Source: Ophiocordyceps camponoti-saundersi (nom. inval.) (taxonomy: Eukaryota; Ascomycota; Sordariomycetes; Hypocreales; Ophiocordycipitaceae). From it: a stretch of DNA of 64,000 nucleotides. Positions 10,226 through 20,754 of the stretch are shown here, piece by piece. The stretch spans positions 271,374 through 335,373 of the forward strand of contig PDHQ01000017.1 of the NCBI GenBank assembly GCA_003339415.1, written 5' to 3'. The notes under the pieces were generated by a model that had not been told where the DNA came from, did not search any database, and saw only the letters and a list, made by a program, of their open reading frames with translations. The stretch's first letter is position 1. Each line of letters starts with the position of its first letter. A program made the position numbers and the translations under genes.

Positions 10226-11973
10226 TGTAGCGGCAATGCGGAATAGAAGCTATCGTCGTGGTTCAAGTTTTTTTCCTCGTCTTTCCCTTGCCCTGCGTCC
10301 TTCTCCACTGGACGGCCGGCTAATTGGTGGGGATACCCTTCCGCGACGGGAACCCTGACTACAGTACTAAATGCACTGTACACGTGCTCGTCCAAGCTCA
10401 GTCGGGCATCTATGTATGACGACTTTTTCTCATTCAACCCGCGCTCACGTCTATGACGATGAATGATGCTGCTCACCCTCATCAAGTCTTGGCGATATTC
10501 GCACATGTTGCATTTTACGCTGCCGCATGTCCATCCTCTCAGCTCTGCCTCACTTTATTCGCATTCGACAGCATTCATGTACATATACATATGTATGTAT
10601 GCATGTAAGTCATACACAGGAATGACCCCCATCAAAAGACATGTTTCGAACCAGATGCTTCGCCGCGCCAGCTCCGTAGACGCGCGCTTGCGTGACACTC
10701 CTCCTCTATGTCCGTGACAACTGTAACCCTGGAGAAGAAAAGAGGCGGTGGCTCGACTGCAGCTATCCCATTCGGGACGCGCCGAAGTCAAGGGAGAGCG
10801 CGGCCGATTCGTCAAGCCATTGGTCGGCGCGGCCGGGAAAACCTCACACTGTACCCAGTACTCGGCCCGTCCTTGGGGGTGCGGCTCAGCACAGTCGGTC
10901 GACACACTGTGATTTGACTCACAATTTCTACAGCATCTGTCCGTCTACCTATGTATGTATGTAGGTATGTATGTGAGGTAGGTATGGATAAATACCTGTG
11001 CTCCGAACACATTCGTATATACATACAGGTACGAATACAATGTGTACAGCATACGGATACACTCTGGATGACAGGAGAATTTTAGCTGAGGAAGATGCCG
11101 TACTCTTTAACATCTGGCTCGCGAGGTTCGCTAAGCATACCGGTGGCATGCATGCGCACACATAGAGAATTCTTTGGGCCGATACTCGCGCTTCGGCTAG
11201 GAAAAGAACCCTTGTCCGACAAAGTCTAGGACACCTGAAACGGTTTTTCCATTGGCTGGAAGGGAACCTCTATCGTGGCCGACCCGAGGCCTCCGATCCA
11301 GGTATCCATCGCCCTAGCCACGCCCCCACAGCCAAGTACCCGCTACATGCACGGCAAGGAAAATCTTCTAACCTTGCTGCCCGAGCTTCCGAGGAGACCT
11401 CTGTAAAACAGTGCAGCAGATGAACGTCTTTCCCAACGGCTCCTACCTACCACCTCACATGCATGCCGCGATCCCCTCCCTCCCTTACCCGTCTCTTACT
11501 GGTAATATTCACTGCTCCCTTTTCTTTCTTCCATCGTCCTCTTCCGAATCATCTCACCGACTCTGTCCATCTACTTACACCTACTTGGTACTTACTCCCA
11601 CGGAGGTACAGGTATCACGCGTCTTCCACTCTTCGACACCACAGCCTCCTTGCTTCAATCCATCGAACCTCTCCGTCTCGGACGAATTCCCCTCTTGCGA
11701 CTGCGACCCGTTGATTCGCGCGCCTGGACCGGTCTAGCGTGGCCTAATCATCCTTCGACCGCCAGTGAGCCTCGGTTTTTAGTCTCCGCCAAGGCTTTGG
11801 CCTTTCCTTCGGTCGTCTCTACCCTCGTCGCCTCTTTGCCTCTGCGCCTCTCCTGAGGCGAACCGGTCTCGTCGCTGCTTTCCCTTCCTCCTCCTCCCGG
11901 CTTTCTTTTCATTGTATTTCCCCCACTGCACGCTTCGAAGCTGCCTCGGCCGGCCGCAACGGTTGCCGCCGCC
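10226..11973. other. Intergenic between divergent DBP8 and MAPKK genes
   Basis: About 1.7 kb. Contains simple GTAT repeats (10577-10605, 10948-10984) and, from about 11400, a pyrimidine-rich stretch that is probably the promoter and 5' leader of the MAPKK. The short open frames show no protein-like content. Confidence 0.5.
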
Positions 11974-13746
11974 ATGGTCGATTTGACCTCTTCCCAACCC
12001 CAGGCTCACGAGTCTTCTTTACTCCAGGTCAGTTCCGGTCGTTGCCTGCCTCTTTCGATGTCGCTAACTTCCCCAGTCATCTCCTCTGACGCAGCCAGCA
12101 AACCCGAATTCGAGCCCTGTTCCTCACCTCGCCTCGCCCGTCCCTCTTCTCCGTCCTGCCATCCCCGGTGCCGGTCGCAATGGCGCATGCCGCACGCCCA
12201 GACTTGGCTTGGCCATCCCTCCCTCGCCTAATGTCAAGCCGGTCGGCGGCCAGCCTCCGGTTTCTCGGCCGCCGCCTCCGACGCTGCATCTTGCCACGCC
12301 CATGGGTAGTCAGGTAACGCCGCAAGAGCAGCCCCCTTCGAGGCCTCAAGGCGCTCAGCCTGGTCAGTCGGCCGGCGGCGGCAGCGAGAGCAGCGCCGCC
12401 CGTTCCAGATCCGGTAGTTTCGGACCTCTCGATGGCCGGACTAGCAATCCGACCTCGGCCGACTCTCAGTATTCGTCTTTCGCCTCCAAATGGGGCATCC
12501 CAGTCGCCAGACCAAAGGGCACACCCGACCCCCCGTCGGCTGTCCCCTCGATGCATTCGGAGAGGAGTGAGGGTGGTGTCGCCATGGAGAGAGACGGTAG
12601 CTTCGGGGGCCTCGAAGCCATGGACCAACTGAGCCTGGAAAGGGCGCGGAGTGCAGACGTTGACGATTTGGACGACGATGGTTGGAGAATAGCCAGCATG
12701 GAGAAGAGGATCGTGGAGCTGGGCAACCTGGGAGAAGGCGCCGGAGGGGCCGTCACCAAGTGTATGCTCAAAGGCGGAAAGAAGATATTTGCATTGAAGG
12801 TGAGTTCTTTTTTTTCTTTTGTACTCTCGCCATTCCGTTGTCCCTTTTGGCTGACAGAAACTCCAGGTCATCACGACGGATCCCGATCCCGACGTCAAGA
12901 AGCAAATCGTTCGAGAGCTGGGCTTCAACAAGGATTGTGCTTCCCAGCACATATGTCGCTATTACGGCGCCTTCGTCGACCCTTCTACGGCTACCATCTT
13001 CATCGCCATGGAGTTCTGCGAGGGCGGGTCTCTCGACAGCATCTACAGGGAAGTCAATCGCCTGGGAGGCCGAACCGGCGAAAAGGTTCTGGGAAAGATT
13101 GCCGAGGGCGTCCTCGGCGGCCTTACGTACCTACACACTCGCCGCATCATCCACCGCGACATCAAACCGTCCAACATCCTTCTCTGCCGCGACGGGGCCG
13201 TCAAGCTGTGCGACTTTGGCGTGTCGGGCGACTTTGGTACCAAGGGAGAAGCCAACACCTTCATCGGGACCAGCTACTACATGGCTCCGGAGCGCATCAC
13301 CGGACAGTCCTACACCATCACGTCGGATGTCTGGTCGACGGGCGTGACGCTCCTCGAGGTGGCCCAGCACCGCTTCCCCTTTCCGGCCGACGGGACCGAG
13401 ATGCAGCCCCGGGCCGGCATGATCGACCTCCTGACCTACATCGTGCGCCAACCGGTTCCCAAGCTCAAGGACGAGCCGGAGAAGGACGTACACTGGAGCG
13501 ACAACTTCAAGTACTTTATCGAATGCTGGTATGTCATGCTTGCTTACTTTACCCCTGGCAGAGGCCTCGTGTGCTTACTGACTGACACCGTGGTGACGCA
13601 GCCTGGAGAAGCAGCCCAATCGCAGGGCCAGTCCATGGAAGATGATGGAACACCCTTGGATGACGGACATGCGTCAGAAGCGTGTCAACATGGTCAAGTA
13701 CCTGTCCTATGTCTGGGGCTGGGAGGGGCAGCCGGCTGCCGCCTAG
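11974..13746 (+). CDS. MKK2: MAP kinase kinase of the cell wall integrity pathway (Mkk1/Mkk2)
   Basis: Dual-specificity kinase expected to act between the Bck1 MAPKKK and the Slt2/Mps1 MAPK. Four exons: 11974-12027, 12077-12799, 12867-13528 and 13602-13746, giving 527 aa. The introns of 49, 67 and 73 nt have GT..AG ends, with branch-like GCTAAC in intron 1 and CTGAC in intron 2. The N-terminal 220 residues are Pro/Ser-rich and include [13 protein letters not shown], a docking-type motif typical of this subgroup. The kinase domain shows the glycine loop GEGAGGAV, invariant lysine FALK (K259), HRDIKPSN (D357), DFG (D375), the activation segment ending [11 protein letters not shown], and the C-terminal [23 protein letters not shown] and overall order match yeast Mkk1/2 better than Ste7 or Pbs2. 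A CAG 10 nt upstream of the chosen intron-2 acceptor would add three residues (KLQ) and is less likely. Confidence 0.93.
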
Positions 13747-14084
13747 GCCCTGTGGCCTGGACGATTATCATATACGGGCGCGTTCTCGAGGCAGGATGCG
13801 GCGCGTGAGACGTCGAGGAGGTAAGAGGTGGGAAAACTTTTGCACCAAGCCTTCTGGCATTGACGGTCTGTCTGAAATGGGCCGCGCAGACGAGTGTTAC
13901 TGGGGATTGCATGCCATGGATGCGAGATAAGGATACCTCACATGAGTTCAAAAATACAGACGAATCTCGCATCTTGGGATGACGTGTGAAGACGTGTGAC
14001 TTCTCAGCAGCGGAGAAAGGACGGGAGAGACTTCGTGTATATGTGTGGGATGAGAGAAATCCCCCTTTCCCACCCCCTTTACTG
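13747..14084. other. Intergenic, convergent 3' ends
   Basis: Region between the stop codons of the MAPKK (+) and PUS7 (-). No gene seen. Confidence 0.5.
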
Positions 14085-16476
14085 TTACGACGTCGACGGC
14101 GGTACAGTCTCGGGCAGGTCGCCCATGAGCTCCCTCATAGCGACGGTGGCGTATGCGCTTTTAGCGAGTTGCATGCGGAGGATGGCGGCGATCTTGGACG
14201 GGCTGTCAGCGTCAGAGTCGGGCTTTTTGACAGGTTGAGGAGTGGGATCGGTATCAGCCTCTGCGTCGACGTCGGCTTTAGTAGTGGTATCTTGTTTCAT
14301 AGCGGCTTCGACTTTAGCATCAAGTTCCATCTTTCCATCAGCGGTTTCCGTCGCTATGACATCATCATTAGTAGCCGGGGCATCGAGCTTCGTCCTTTTA
14401 CCGGCAGCGCCGCGGTCCAAGTCGGTCGCAGGAGCGGATCGCTTGGGCGGCCTCGGGGCGAGGTCGACGTCGGTGGGGTGCATCTGCTCCGCGTCGTCGC
14501 CGTAGAGGCGGAAGTCGATGGCGGGCGGGGCCAGGAAGCGGCAGACGAGCTTGCGGTAGTGACCCGAGAGGCTGAACTCTCGGCGGAGGCGGCGCATCTT
14601 GTGGGGATCGAGGCCGTCGCGGGCCATGAAGTCTTGGTAGAATTTGCCGAGGGCGTTGGTTGGGTATGTCACTGCGTAGCCGGGGGAGGGGAGGACGACG
14701 TCTTGGATTGTGTAGCGGTTGGTGAGAGCTTCTTCGGCTGTTAGGGGACGAGCTGTTGTTGTAGTGGTGGTAGGATCGGTGAGGAAGTTTGCGTTTTCAT
14801 CTTCGTCTTCTTGGTCTTCTTCTTTGTTGAGGGCTTCGTCGACGAGGATCAGGTCGCCTTCTACGACGGACGAGCCGTAGAGTTCCCACCGGGTGCTGGC
14901 CGCGTGATTCCAGACGTAGGACTGGTAGGCGTGGAGATACATGGATCGCAAGCCGCGGGTGATGTGCGTCAAGGCGCCGCCGAAGTCCTTTGCCGAAGCC
15001 TTGCCCTGGCGCGTGAGGTGGCGGAGGATGCATGTCTCGGCTGCGAAGCGGGACGGCATCAGCTTGGCGGCCTCTTCGATGTCGGCGCCCGTCCGGAAGA
15101 GCATGCAGGCTCGATGCCGGGCGTAGTCTTCCCCGCGGTGCTGCGGGGGGGCAACGTCGTCGTCATCCGACGTCTTCGAGCCCGAGGCTACGACGTCTTC
15201 GTCGTAGTAGAGCAGTGCGTTGACGGCGTCTTCCCACCGTTCGCTGAGGATGAGCTTCCCCACTTCGTGCGTGCCTATGCGGTGCGTGCCGAAGCGTTGG
15301 TGGCCGTAGTAGTTGATCCAGCCGTGCTTCGCCATGTGATCGAGGGCTGACTGCGCTTCAGTCTGCAGCTGCGCCTTGAGCTTTTCTATCGAGAGGGGAG
15401 TTTGAACGTTGTCGTCGACCGGTTTGTTGTTGTTATTGTCGACCACAAGCCTGCAGCTTTTGATGGTGATGACGAACTCGTTTCCCAGGAGATCGCCCAG
15501 ATGGATCGGCTCGTTGCGATATTCGTAGTCGCCTGTGGCCATGCCCCAGAGCTTGCCGTTGGCGGCCGCCAGGGCTCGCTGGTTCGCGTGCCGGAGGGAG
15601 CATCGCTGTGTCGTCGACGCACGCTTATCCTTGGTCCCCGCGTAGCCGATGAGCTGAGGCTTGACGCGGAGCACGCGCGAGATCTGATTGACGGCGTCCA
15701 TGGTGTCGCGATTGTCTTTGTAGAGAGTGAAATGGAGGTATGCGCCGCCGGGCTTGTCGCGCCCCTGACCACGAGCTCCTCGGTTGCGCCTCTTGCCCTT
15801 TTTCGACGAAGCCCTGTAGGCGATGATGGCGCCCGAGTCATCCGTATTGGTCTCGATAGCGGACTTGAAGATGCGCCGGATCTCCCCATGTATCTGGCCG
15901 CGTTTGGACTTGTCGCTGATGGGCTCCGACTTGACCTGGTGGGCAGCGTCGTCGCCGCCTTTCGCTAGCCGCACCAGCCCGTCGGCAAAACTTTGGCCGC
16001 CCAAGGTCGACAGGAGGCTCACGTCGTCGGCGGCAACCTCTATCGATGGATCTTTGGCGGCCTCTGAGTCGACGGGAGGTTGACCGTCCGTCTCCGTCGT
16101 TTGGTCCGGTGCCTGTTGATCTCCCTTGTTTTTTAGCGGCCGCGCATTAGTCTTGACAGAAGAAGGTTCGATAAGCTAGTTTCCATCTGATCTTACCTGT
16201 TTTCCCTTTTGCTCATCCGATAATCCCACCTGGAGCAGATGGACGACTTGACCATCCTGGCCGATCTCGTTGACTTGGAAATCCGAGTATCTAGAGAGAA
16301 AGACAATTGTTAGCAGAATTCTATCGCCCAGTTAAGCTGCAGAGGTATTTGCTCAATTACCGGGCTCTTTGATCGCCGGTCCAAGCCAATGTAAGAGGCG
16401 TCGCACGGTTGGTGATGCCGATAGACCGCGAGTAGGACGCGCCACCGCGCATGACATGACCAGGCACTTGCGCCAT
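14085..16476 (-). CDS. PUS7: tRNA/RNA pseudouridine synthase Pus7 (TruD family)
   Basis: Isomerises uridine to pseudouridine in tRNA (U13), U2 snRNA and mRNA. Three exons on the minus strand: 16361-16476, 16197-16290 and 14085-16112, giving 745 aa. Introns are 70 nt (GTAATT..CTAG with GCTAAC) and 84 nt (GTAAGA..CAG). The upstream exons restore the family's N-terminal block, YSDFQVNEIGQDGQVVHL. The large exon holds KRGQIHGEIRRIFKS, then YAGTKDKRASTTQR with the catalytic Asp at about 232, and the TruD domain EFVITI, YYGHQRFG and so on. The C-terminal 100 residues are Asp/Thr/Lys-rich and probably disordered. ATG at 16476 has context aagATGG. The intron-2 acceptor was chosen by phase and could be off by a few codons; the rest is firm. 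Confidence 0.9.
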
Positions 16477-16941
16477 CTTGGCGGCTTCGGACGATGTCGG
16501 AGGTGTCCAATTACAGAAATACGAACCGCACGGATATGCAATGAGTGACTTGATGAAGCTGACGATTGTTGATGTCGATCTTTTTCTCCTCTTTTTTTTT
16601 CGCTCTTTTTTTTTTGGCCGGCAGTATAAACAGGGCGGTGAGCGAGCTCAACGGGAAGCGAGGCGGTGAAGAAGCTTGCGCCCGTCAACTACTCTTACCC
16701 TATATCTGATATCTACCCAGTTTGCTAGATCCAGCAGCCTCAAAGAATGGTTAGGAGATATATTCTCTCATACATACGTAACCTAGGCAGATATAACGCC
16801 TACATACATACATACACATGGCATCCCGCTTAGAGCGTTATCTTTCGCCGCACCGGTTCCTCGATCCGTTGCCTTTTATATCCTGTGAAAAATCGTTCTG
16901 AGCCTCCTCATTCCCATTCTTCGTACATACATACTGTCACC
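16477..16941. other. Intergenic between divergent genes
   Basis: Upstream region of PUS7 (-) and of the gene at 16942 (+). Has T-rich runs, a TATAAA at about 16625, a TACA repeat near 16800-16815 and a TTTATAT about 65 bp before the next start. No gene seen. Confidence 0.5.
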
Positions 16942-18024
16942 ATGCCTCGCAAAACAAGAGCCAATGCTTTGAAGCCCACTTTCGCAGCCCGACTCCGATA
17001 CAATGCTTTGCGAACTGCTTTCCCTACGACGGCTCTCCGGGATGTAGTGTCGTCTGGCATCCAACGCAAGGATACTATCTGGCTCGTGCCGGCGACGATC
17101 GAGGACGAACAGAGGATGACTGTCTTGACTTTCCTTCTGTTTCATGGCAGATCCGAGGAAAAGACGGCAAACTTGTGGAGGACCTTCGTCTTGTCTGTAA
17201 TAGCCACTGCTTTCCCGGACTTGGGGAGAAAGGTTATAGATGATATGCCGCAACGCTATGATGTGAAACTTATCACCACGGACATGTTGGTGAAGATAGA
17301 CGACTTCATGCGCCATTGCCAGGCCTGGGACGAGGCTGTGAAGAACAGTGTCCGTCTCAACGACAACGATCTCAAGTTGATTGAAAACGGTTTTCCCATC
17401 ATCGACAGCCTTCCACGAGTAGAAGCAGGAATGTTATCTCCAGCCGTCGTGAAGTGCACTAGCATCAGAGCTCTCTACGGCTGGGTTTCTTTGATCTTCT
17501 TCATGGCCGGAAAGACTGTTACGGAGGCCAACAGGACGGATATCACGGTGAAACGACCCTCGGCCATTGAACGGAAGTACAAGATCGAGGGATGTCCATG
17601 TCTTTCGGGAGAAATGAAGCTCTCAAACGTCGCTCATGAATACATTCCGGTTGCCTACACTTGTCTAACGCCTGCGCGCAAGGTCATCATCACGGAAATC
17701 GCCAAATTCAACAACAACCAGACTGGGGATATACGCATCGAGGTTGTCGCGACGACTACACGGCTGATGGCCTTTTCGGGAATGCAGCACGTCCTTCTTA
17801 TCGACAAATTCCTCTCTGCCAACCCAGAGGCAACTAAGAACCCGGCTCTGGCATCTTCTCTCATCGCATATGCCAGTTCGATGAGGATTTTGGAAGCAGA
17901 GGAACCCCTGTTACGCCCTTATTTCAAACTCATTCATGGTGACGCGACCTCCGCCTTCAAGAGGAAAACACCGGAGCCTCTTCTGATGGCTGCCGTCGAG
18001 ACTGAAAAGGCGAGGGTCAAATGA
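16942..18024 (+). CDS. Uncharacterised intronless protein, possible endogenous mononegavirus nucleoprotein
   Basis: Single exon, 360 aa from ATG at 16942 (MPRKTRANALKPTF, context caccATGc); an in-frame ATG at 16885 would add 19 residues. No signal peptide or long membrane helix. It is not a known housekeeping family. The layout (mostly helical; a central block SLIFFMAGKTVTEANRTDITVKRPSAI split over about 195-230; then a block with FSGMQHVLLIDKF; then EPLLRPYFKLIHGD near the C-terminus; total about 360-380 aa) resembles nucleoproteins of fungal negative-strand RNA viruses (Mymonaviridae and relatives) as I remember them. Lack of introns and position in a gene-sparse spot next to housekeeping genes also fit an endogenised viral copy. 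The reading frame is intact. The CDS is fairly sure; the viral origin is a hypothesis, and a lineage-specific fungal protein is the main alternative. Confidence 0.5.
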   Translation: MPRKTRANALKPTFAARLRYNALRTAFPTTALRDVVSSGIQRKDTIWLVPATIEDEQRMTVLTFLLFHGRSEEKTANLWRTFVLSVIATAFPDLGRKVIDDMPQRYDVKLITTDMLVKIDDFMRHCQAWDEAVKNSVRLNDNDLKLIENGFPIIDSLPRVEAGMLSPAVVKCTSIRALYGWVSLIFFMAGKTVTEANRTDITVKRPSAIERKYKIEGCPCLSGEMKLSNVAHEYIPVAYTCLTPARKVIITEIAKFNNNQTGDIRIEVVATTTRLMAFSGMQHVLLIDKFLSANPEATKNPALASSLIAYASSMRILEAEEPLLRPYFKLIHGDATSAFKRKTPEPLLMAAVETEKARVK

Positions 18025-18659
18025 CCGATACGCGAAACGATTACGCACCGCGCGGGATGCCATCTACAGGCCTTATGCTTGCCTATATGTTGTAACCTTT
18101 CTTTCAGGCACTGGCATTGGCTATTATCATAAGCCGACGCCGTCTAAGCGATCTTTCACATGGGATTTTCGGCTATTATTAGGGTTCATCTACCTCGTTT
18201 CAGTCGTGAGCCGTTTGTTTCTATACTATATCTTATACACACATGCCTCTATGATATATCTACATCTTTGTCTTTTGCCAGGTCAGATGGTAAAAGAATA
18301 CAGGAGTGTTGCTATTCTTGCTTCAACGTTTCAGGTGATGCGTTACCGTACCAGCTGTGCCTTCTCTATCTGATATGCATATCTGGGTTTACCGAGACAT
18401 ACTCTGCATACTCTATGCTGGGTGCATACATACTTGGGTAGCAGAGCCTGGCGCGGGCCAGTATATTGAGAAACTGGATATCTACTACCTATCAATAGCA
18501 ACACTCCAAAAGTCTCAACCTAATAAACACAAAGAAGAAAGCAAATAACATCCAGTGTTCATCTTGTTACACGGCAGAAGCATGCGGGATACTTTGTGAC
18601 CATTCAAATTGCCTTTGATCACATCCCCCCCCCTCCCTATACTCGGTTGTCTATCAATT
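18025..18659. other. Intergenic, AT-richer, no gene seen
   Basis: Lower GC than its surroundings, with many TAT and ATAC strings. Lies between the 3' ends of the gene at 16942-18024 (+) and the M43 protease (-). No credible open frame and no clear repeat boundary. Confidence 0.5.
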
Positions 18660-19019
18660 TCAAGCCGAGGCCGTGTCTCGACGGTCGACCATGAAGTTCG
18701 GAAGGCTGTTCTTGCTGTCCTCGACGGCTCGAGGAGAAGTTCCGAGACCTCGGCGGTCGAGGATGAAGTTGACCAGTGGCTTCTTATCATCGTCCGTAGC
18801 TCGAGGGGTGACATCGCCGCTGCGTCGGTCGAGGATGAGATGCTTGGAAATGTCTATTTCACCGTCTGACGCTCGAGGAGAAAGGCCGTTGCTGCGGCGG
18901 TCCAGAATGAGATGCTTGGAAATGTCAATATCACCGTCTGAAGCTCGAGGGCCAAGGCCGGCGCTGCGGCGGTCGAGGATGAGATGCTTAGAAATGTCAA
19001 TATCGCCGTCGACAGCTCT
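18660..19019 (-). repeat. Five 72-bp coding repeats (24 aa each)
   Basis: In-frame repeats at 18948-19019, 18876-18947, 18804-18875, 18732-18803 and 18660-18731 (the last includes the stop). The consensus is RA-x-D-D/G..I..LDRR-x5-P. Repeats 1-3 share DG[DE]IDISKHLILDRRS; repeats 4-5 keep the flanks and DRR but have changed middles. Confidence 0.92.
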
Positions 19020-20754
19020 CTTCTCAACGCTCCTTTCGAGATCAAGATCCGGTAGGTTCTTGGCGTCGCGCTTCTCGGGAGACAGTTTATTGAACTCCTG
19101 CTCGGACAGAAGCTGGATGACCTGGGAGATTTCATCGTCGTTCAGCGGTGATTCCTCGCCTTGGCCGCCCTCGACCTCGAAAGTACCGTCCTGGGGCTGT
19201 TGTCCTCCCGGAGAGACCGACTTTCCGTGAAAATGAGGACCGCCAGAGACCTCAGAGTTGTCCTGGGTCTGCGGGCTGCCTGGGAAAAGCGAGTTGTCAC
19301 CACCGGAGAAGATGGAGTTGTCCTCGGTCTGGGGGTCGCCAGGGAAAGGCGAGTTCTGTTGAGTCTGCGGACCGCCCGGGACAAGCGAGTTGTCACCACC
19401 GGAGAAGATGGAGTTGTCCTCGGTCTGGGGGCCGCCAGGGACGAGCGGGTCGTCTTGAGGCTGTCGTCCTCCGGGGACACCAGGACCATTCTGTTGCGGA
19501 TCCTGGCCAGCGTTTGCGCCGTCGGTCCGTTCGCCTTTCTCGCCAGGAGTCTCGGGGAACTGGTTAAGCTGACCAATGCGGTACTGGGCTATCTCCCTGA
19601 GGTGCTTGATCTGGCCAGGAGTGAAATGGACCGAGTCGGTACAGGTTCTGGATGAGGAGTAGAAAATGTCAGCAGACGATGGCGAGGTCTCTCAGGAGGA
19701 GAGCACACTCACGCGTAGTCCATCATGTTGTACTCGTTGCTGCCTTGAGAGCAGTTCGAGGTCTTGTCCTTCAACTGCCCAAACTGTCTACGGGTGATCT
19801 GGAACGGGCCATTCTGCTGCTGCGGCCGGCGTCCTCCGAAGCCCCCCTGCTCAGAAGGGCATCCCTGAGTGGGTATCTCCTGTGCCGGCGTGTCGGGGAT
19901 CTCGTCGCCATCTCCGCAAGCGCTCTTGCCGGGCCCGTCACCGGCAGCGTTGCCTTTGACGAAAGGGTGATCGAGGCCAAGCGAATGGCCGATCTCGTGA
20001 GAGGTGACCTTGGGACGGCCGCCGTTGGGGCCTTCCTGACGACGAGACAAGGAGTTTCGAAGCCGGAAAAGGGACCTGGTGAAGGGGTTTCCGCCTTGCG
20101 GCTGCTGTCCGAAGCCTGCGGCCGGAGGCAGAGAGTCCATGTTGACGACCGCTCCATCGGCGAGCTGGTTTGTGTCGACGCCCGGGATGCCGATGTCCTC
20201 GGTAGGTCTCATGGCAACGCCTTGGATGCCCGAGCCCTGCTGACCTTGAACGTAGAGGACATTGAGATGCGACTTGTCGCCCTGTTGGAAGTGCGTCTTG
20301 AGCAGCGAGAGGAAGGTGTTGGAATCGGCCAGGTTGACGCCGCCGCAACTAGCGTCTTGCTTGCGCTCGACCTTGCCGAGCTTGAAGGTGATCTTGGCCG
20401 GCTCATAGTGCTTGTTCGTCTCGGCGAACTGCGCCTGCACGGCTTCCTGTGATGGCGAGTTAAACGAGGACTGGTCATGAAAGCAGGGGGGGGGGGAGAT
20501 GTAAGACGGCTTACCTCGGGTGGGCACTCTCCGCCCTGACCGCAGCAAAGAACGACGTTGGTGTTGAGCGTGATAACGCCGCCGTCATCCGGCTTCGTTT
20601 CCTGGCGTTTGGCGATGGCACGCTTGATGTGACGGCGCTCCTCAGTCGAACGGGGTGGTGTGCCACACGAGAAGAGTTCCTGCCTCTCTCCCAGGGTACC
20701 GGCGGCGACGACTGAGGCCATGAGGCCGGTCAAGGCAACTGACAAGACGACCAT
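18660..20754 (-). CDS. Secreted M43 (MEP1-like) metalloprotease with C-terminal tandem-repeat tail
   Basis: Three exons: 20515-20754, 19713-20446 and 18660-19647, giving 653 aa; introns of 68 and 65 nt (GTAAGC..CAG, GTGAGT..CAG) in phases 0 and 2. An N-terminal signal peptide (MVVLSVALTGLMASVVAAG) is followed by a short pro-region with KR sites. The catalytic domain has the extended zinc motif HEIGHSLGLDH (H230, E231, H234, H240) and the Met-turn YNMMDYA near 324, the hallmarks of family M43. An unusual Q/G/P-rich insert (about 190-225) precedes the zinc motif. After the domain come a Gln/Pro/Gly-rich linker with a duplicated 32-residue unit and then five 24-residue repeats, each with a dibasic RR. 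M43 proteins normally end soon after the Met-turn region, so about 300 extra residues are exceptional. Protease identity is firm; tail function is unknown. Confidence 0.88.
19239..19430 (-). repeat. Duplicated 96-bp coding unit in the protease linker
   Basis: Two tandem 32-residue units (19335-19430 and 19239-19334), each beginning PQTEDNSIFSGGDNSL. The DNA copies are nearly identical over the first 50 bp, which points to recent slippage or unequal crossing-over. Confidence 0.88.

Noticed and set aside
18660..19019. 72-bp repeats considered as a CRISPR array
   Set aside because: The repeats are contiguous, coding and in frame within a protease gene; there are no spacers.
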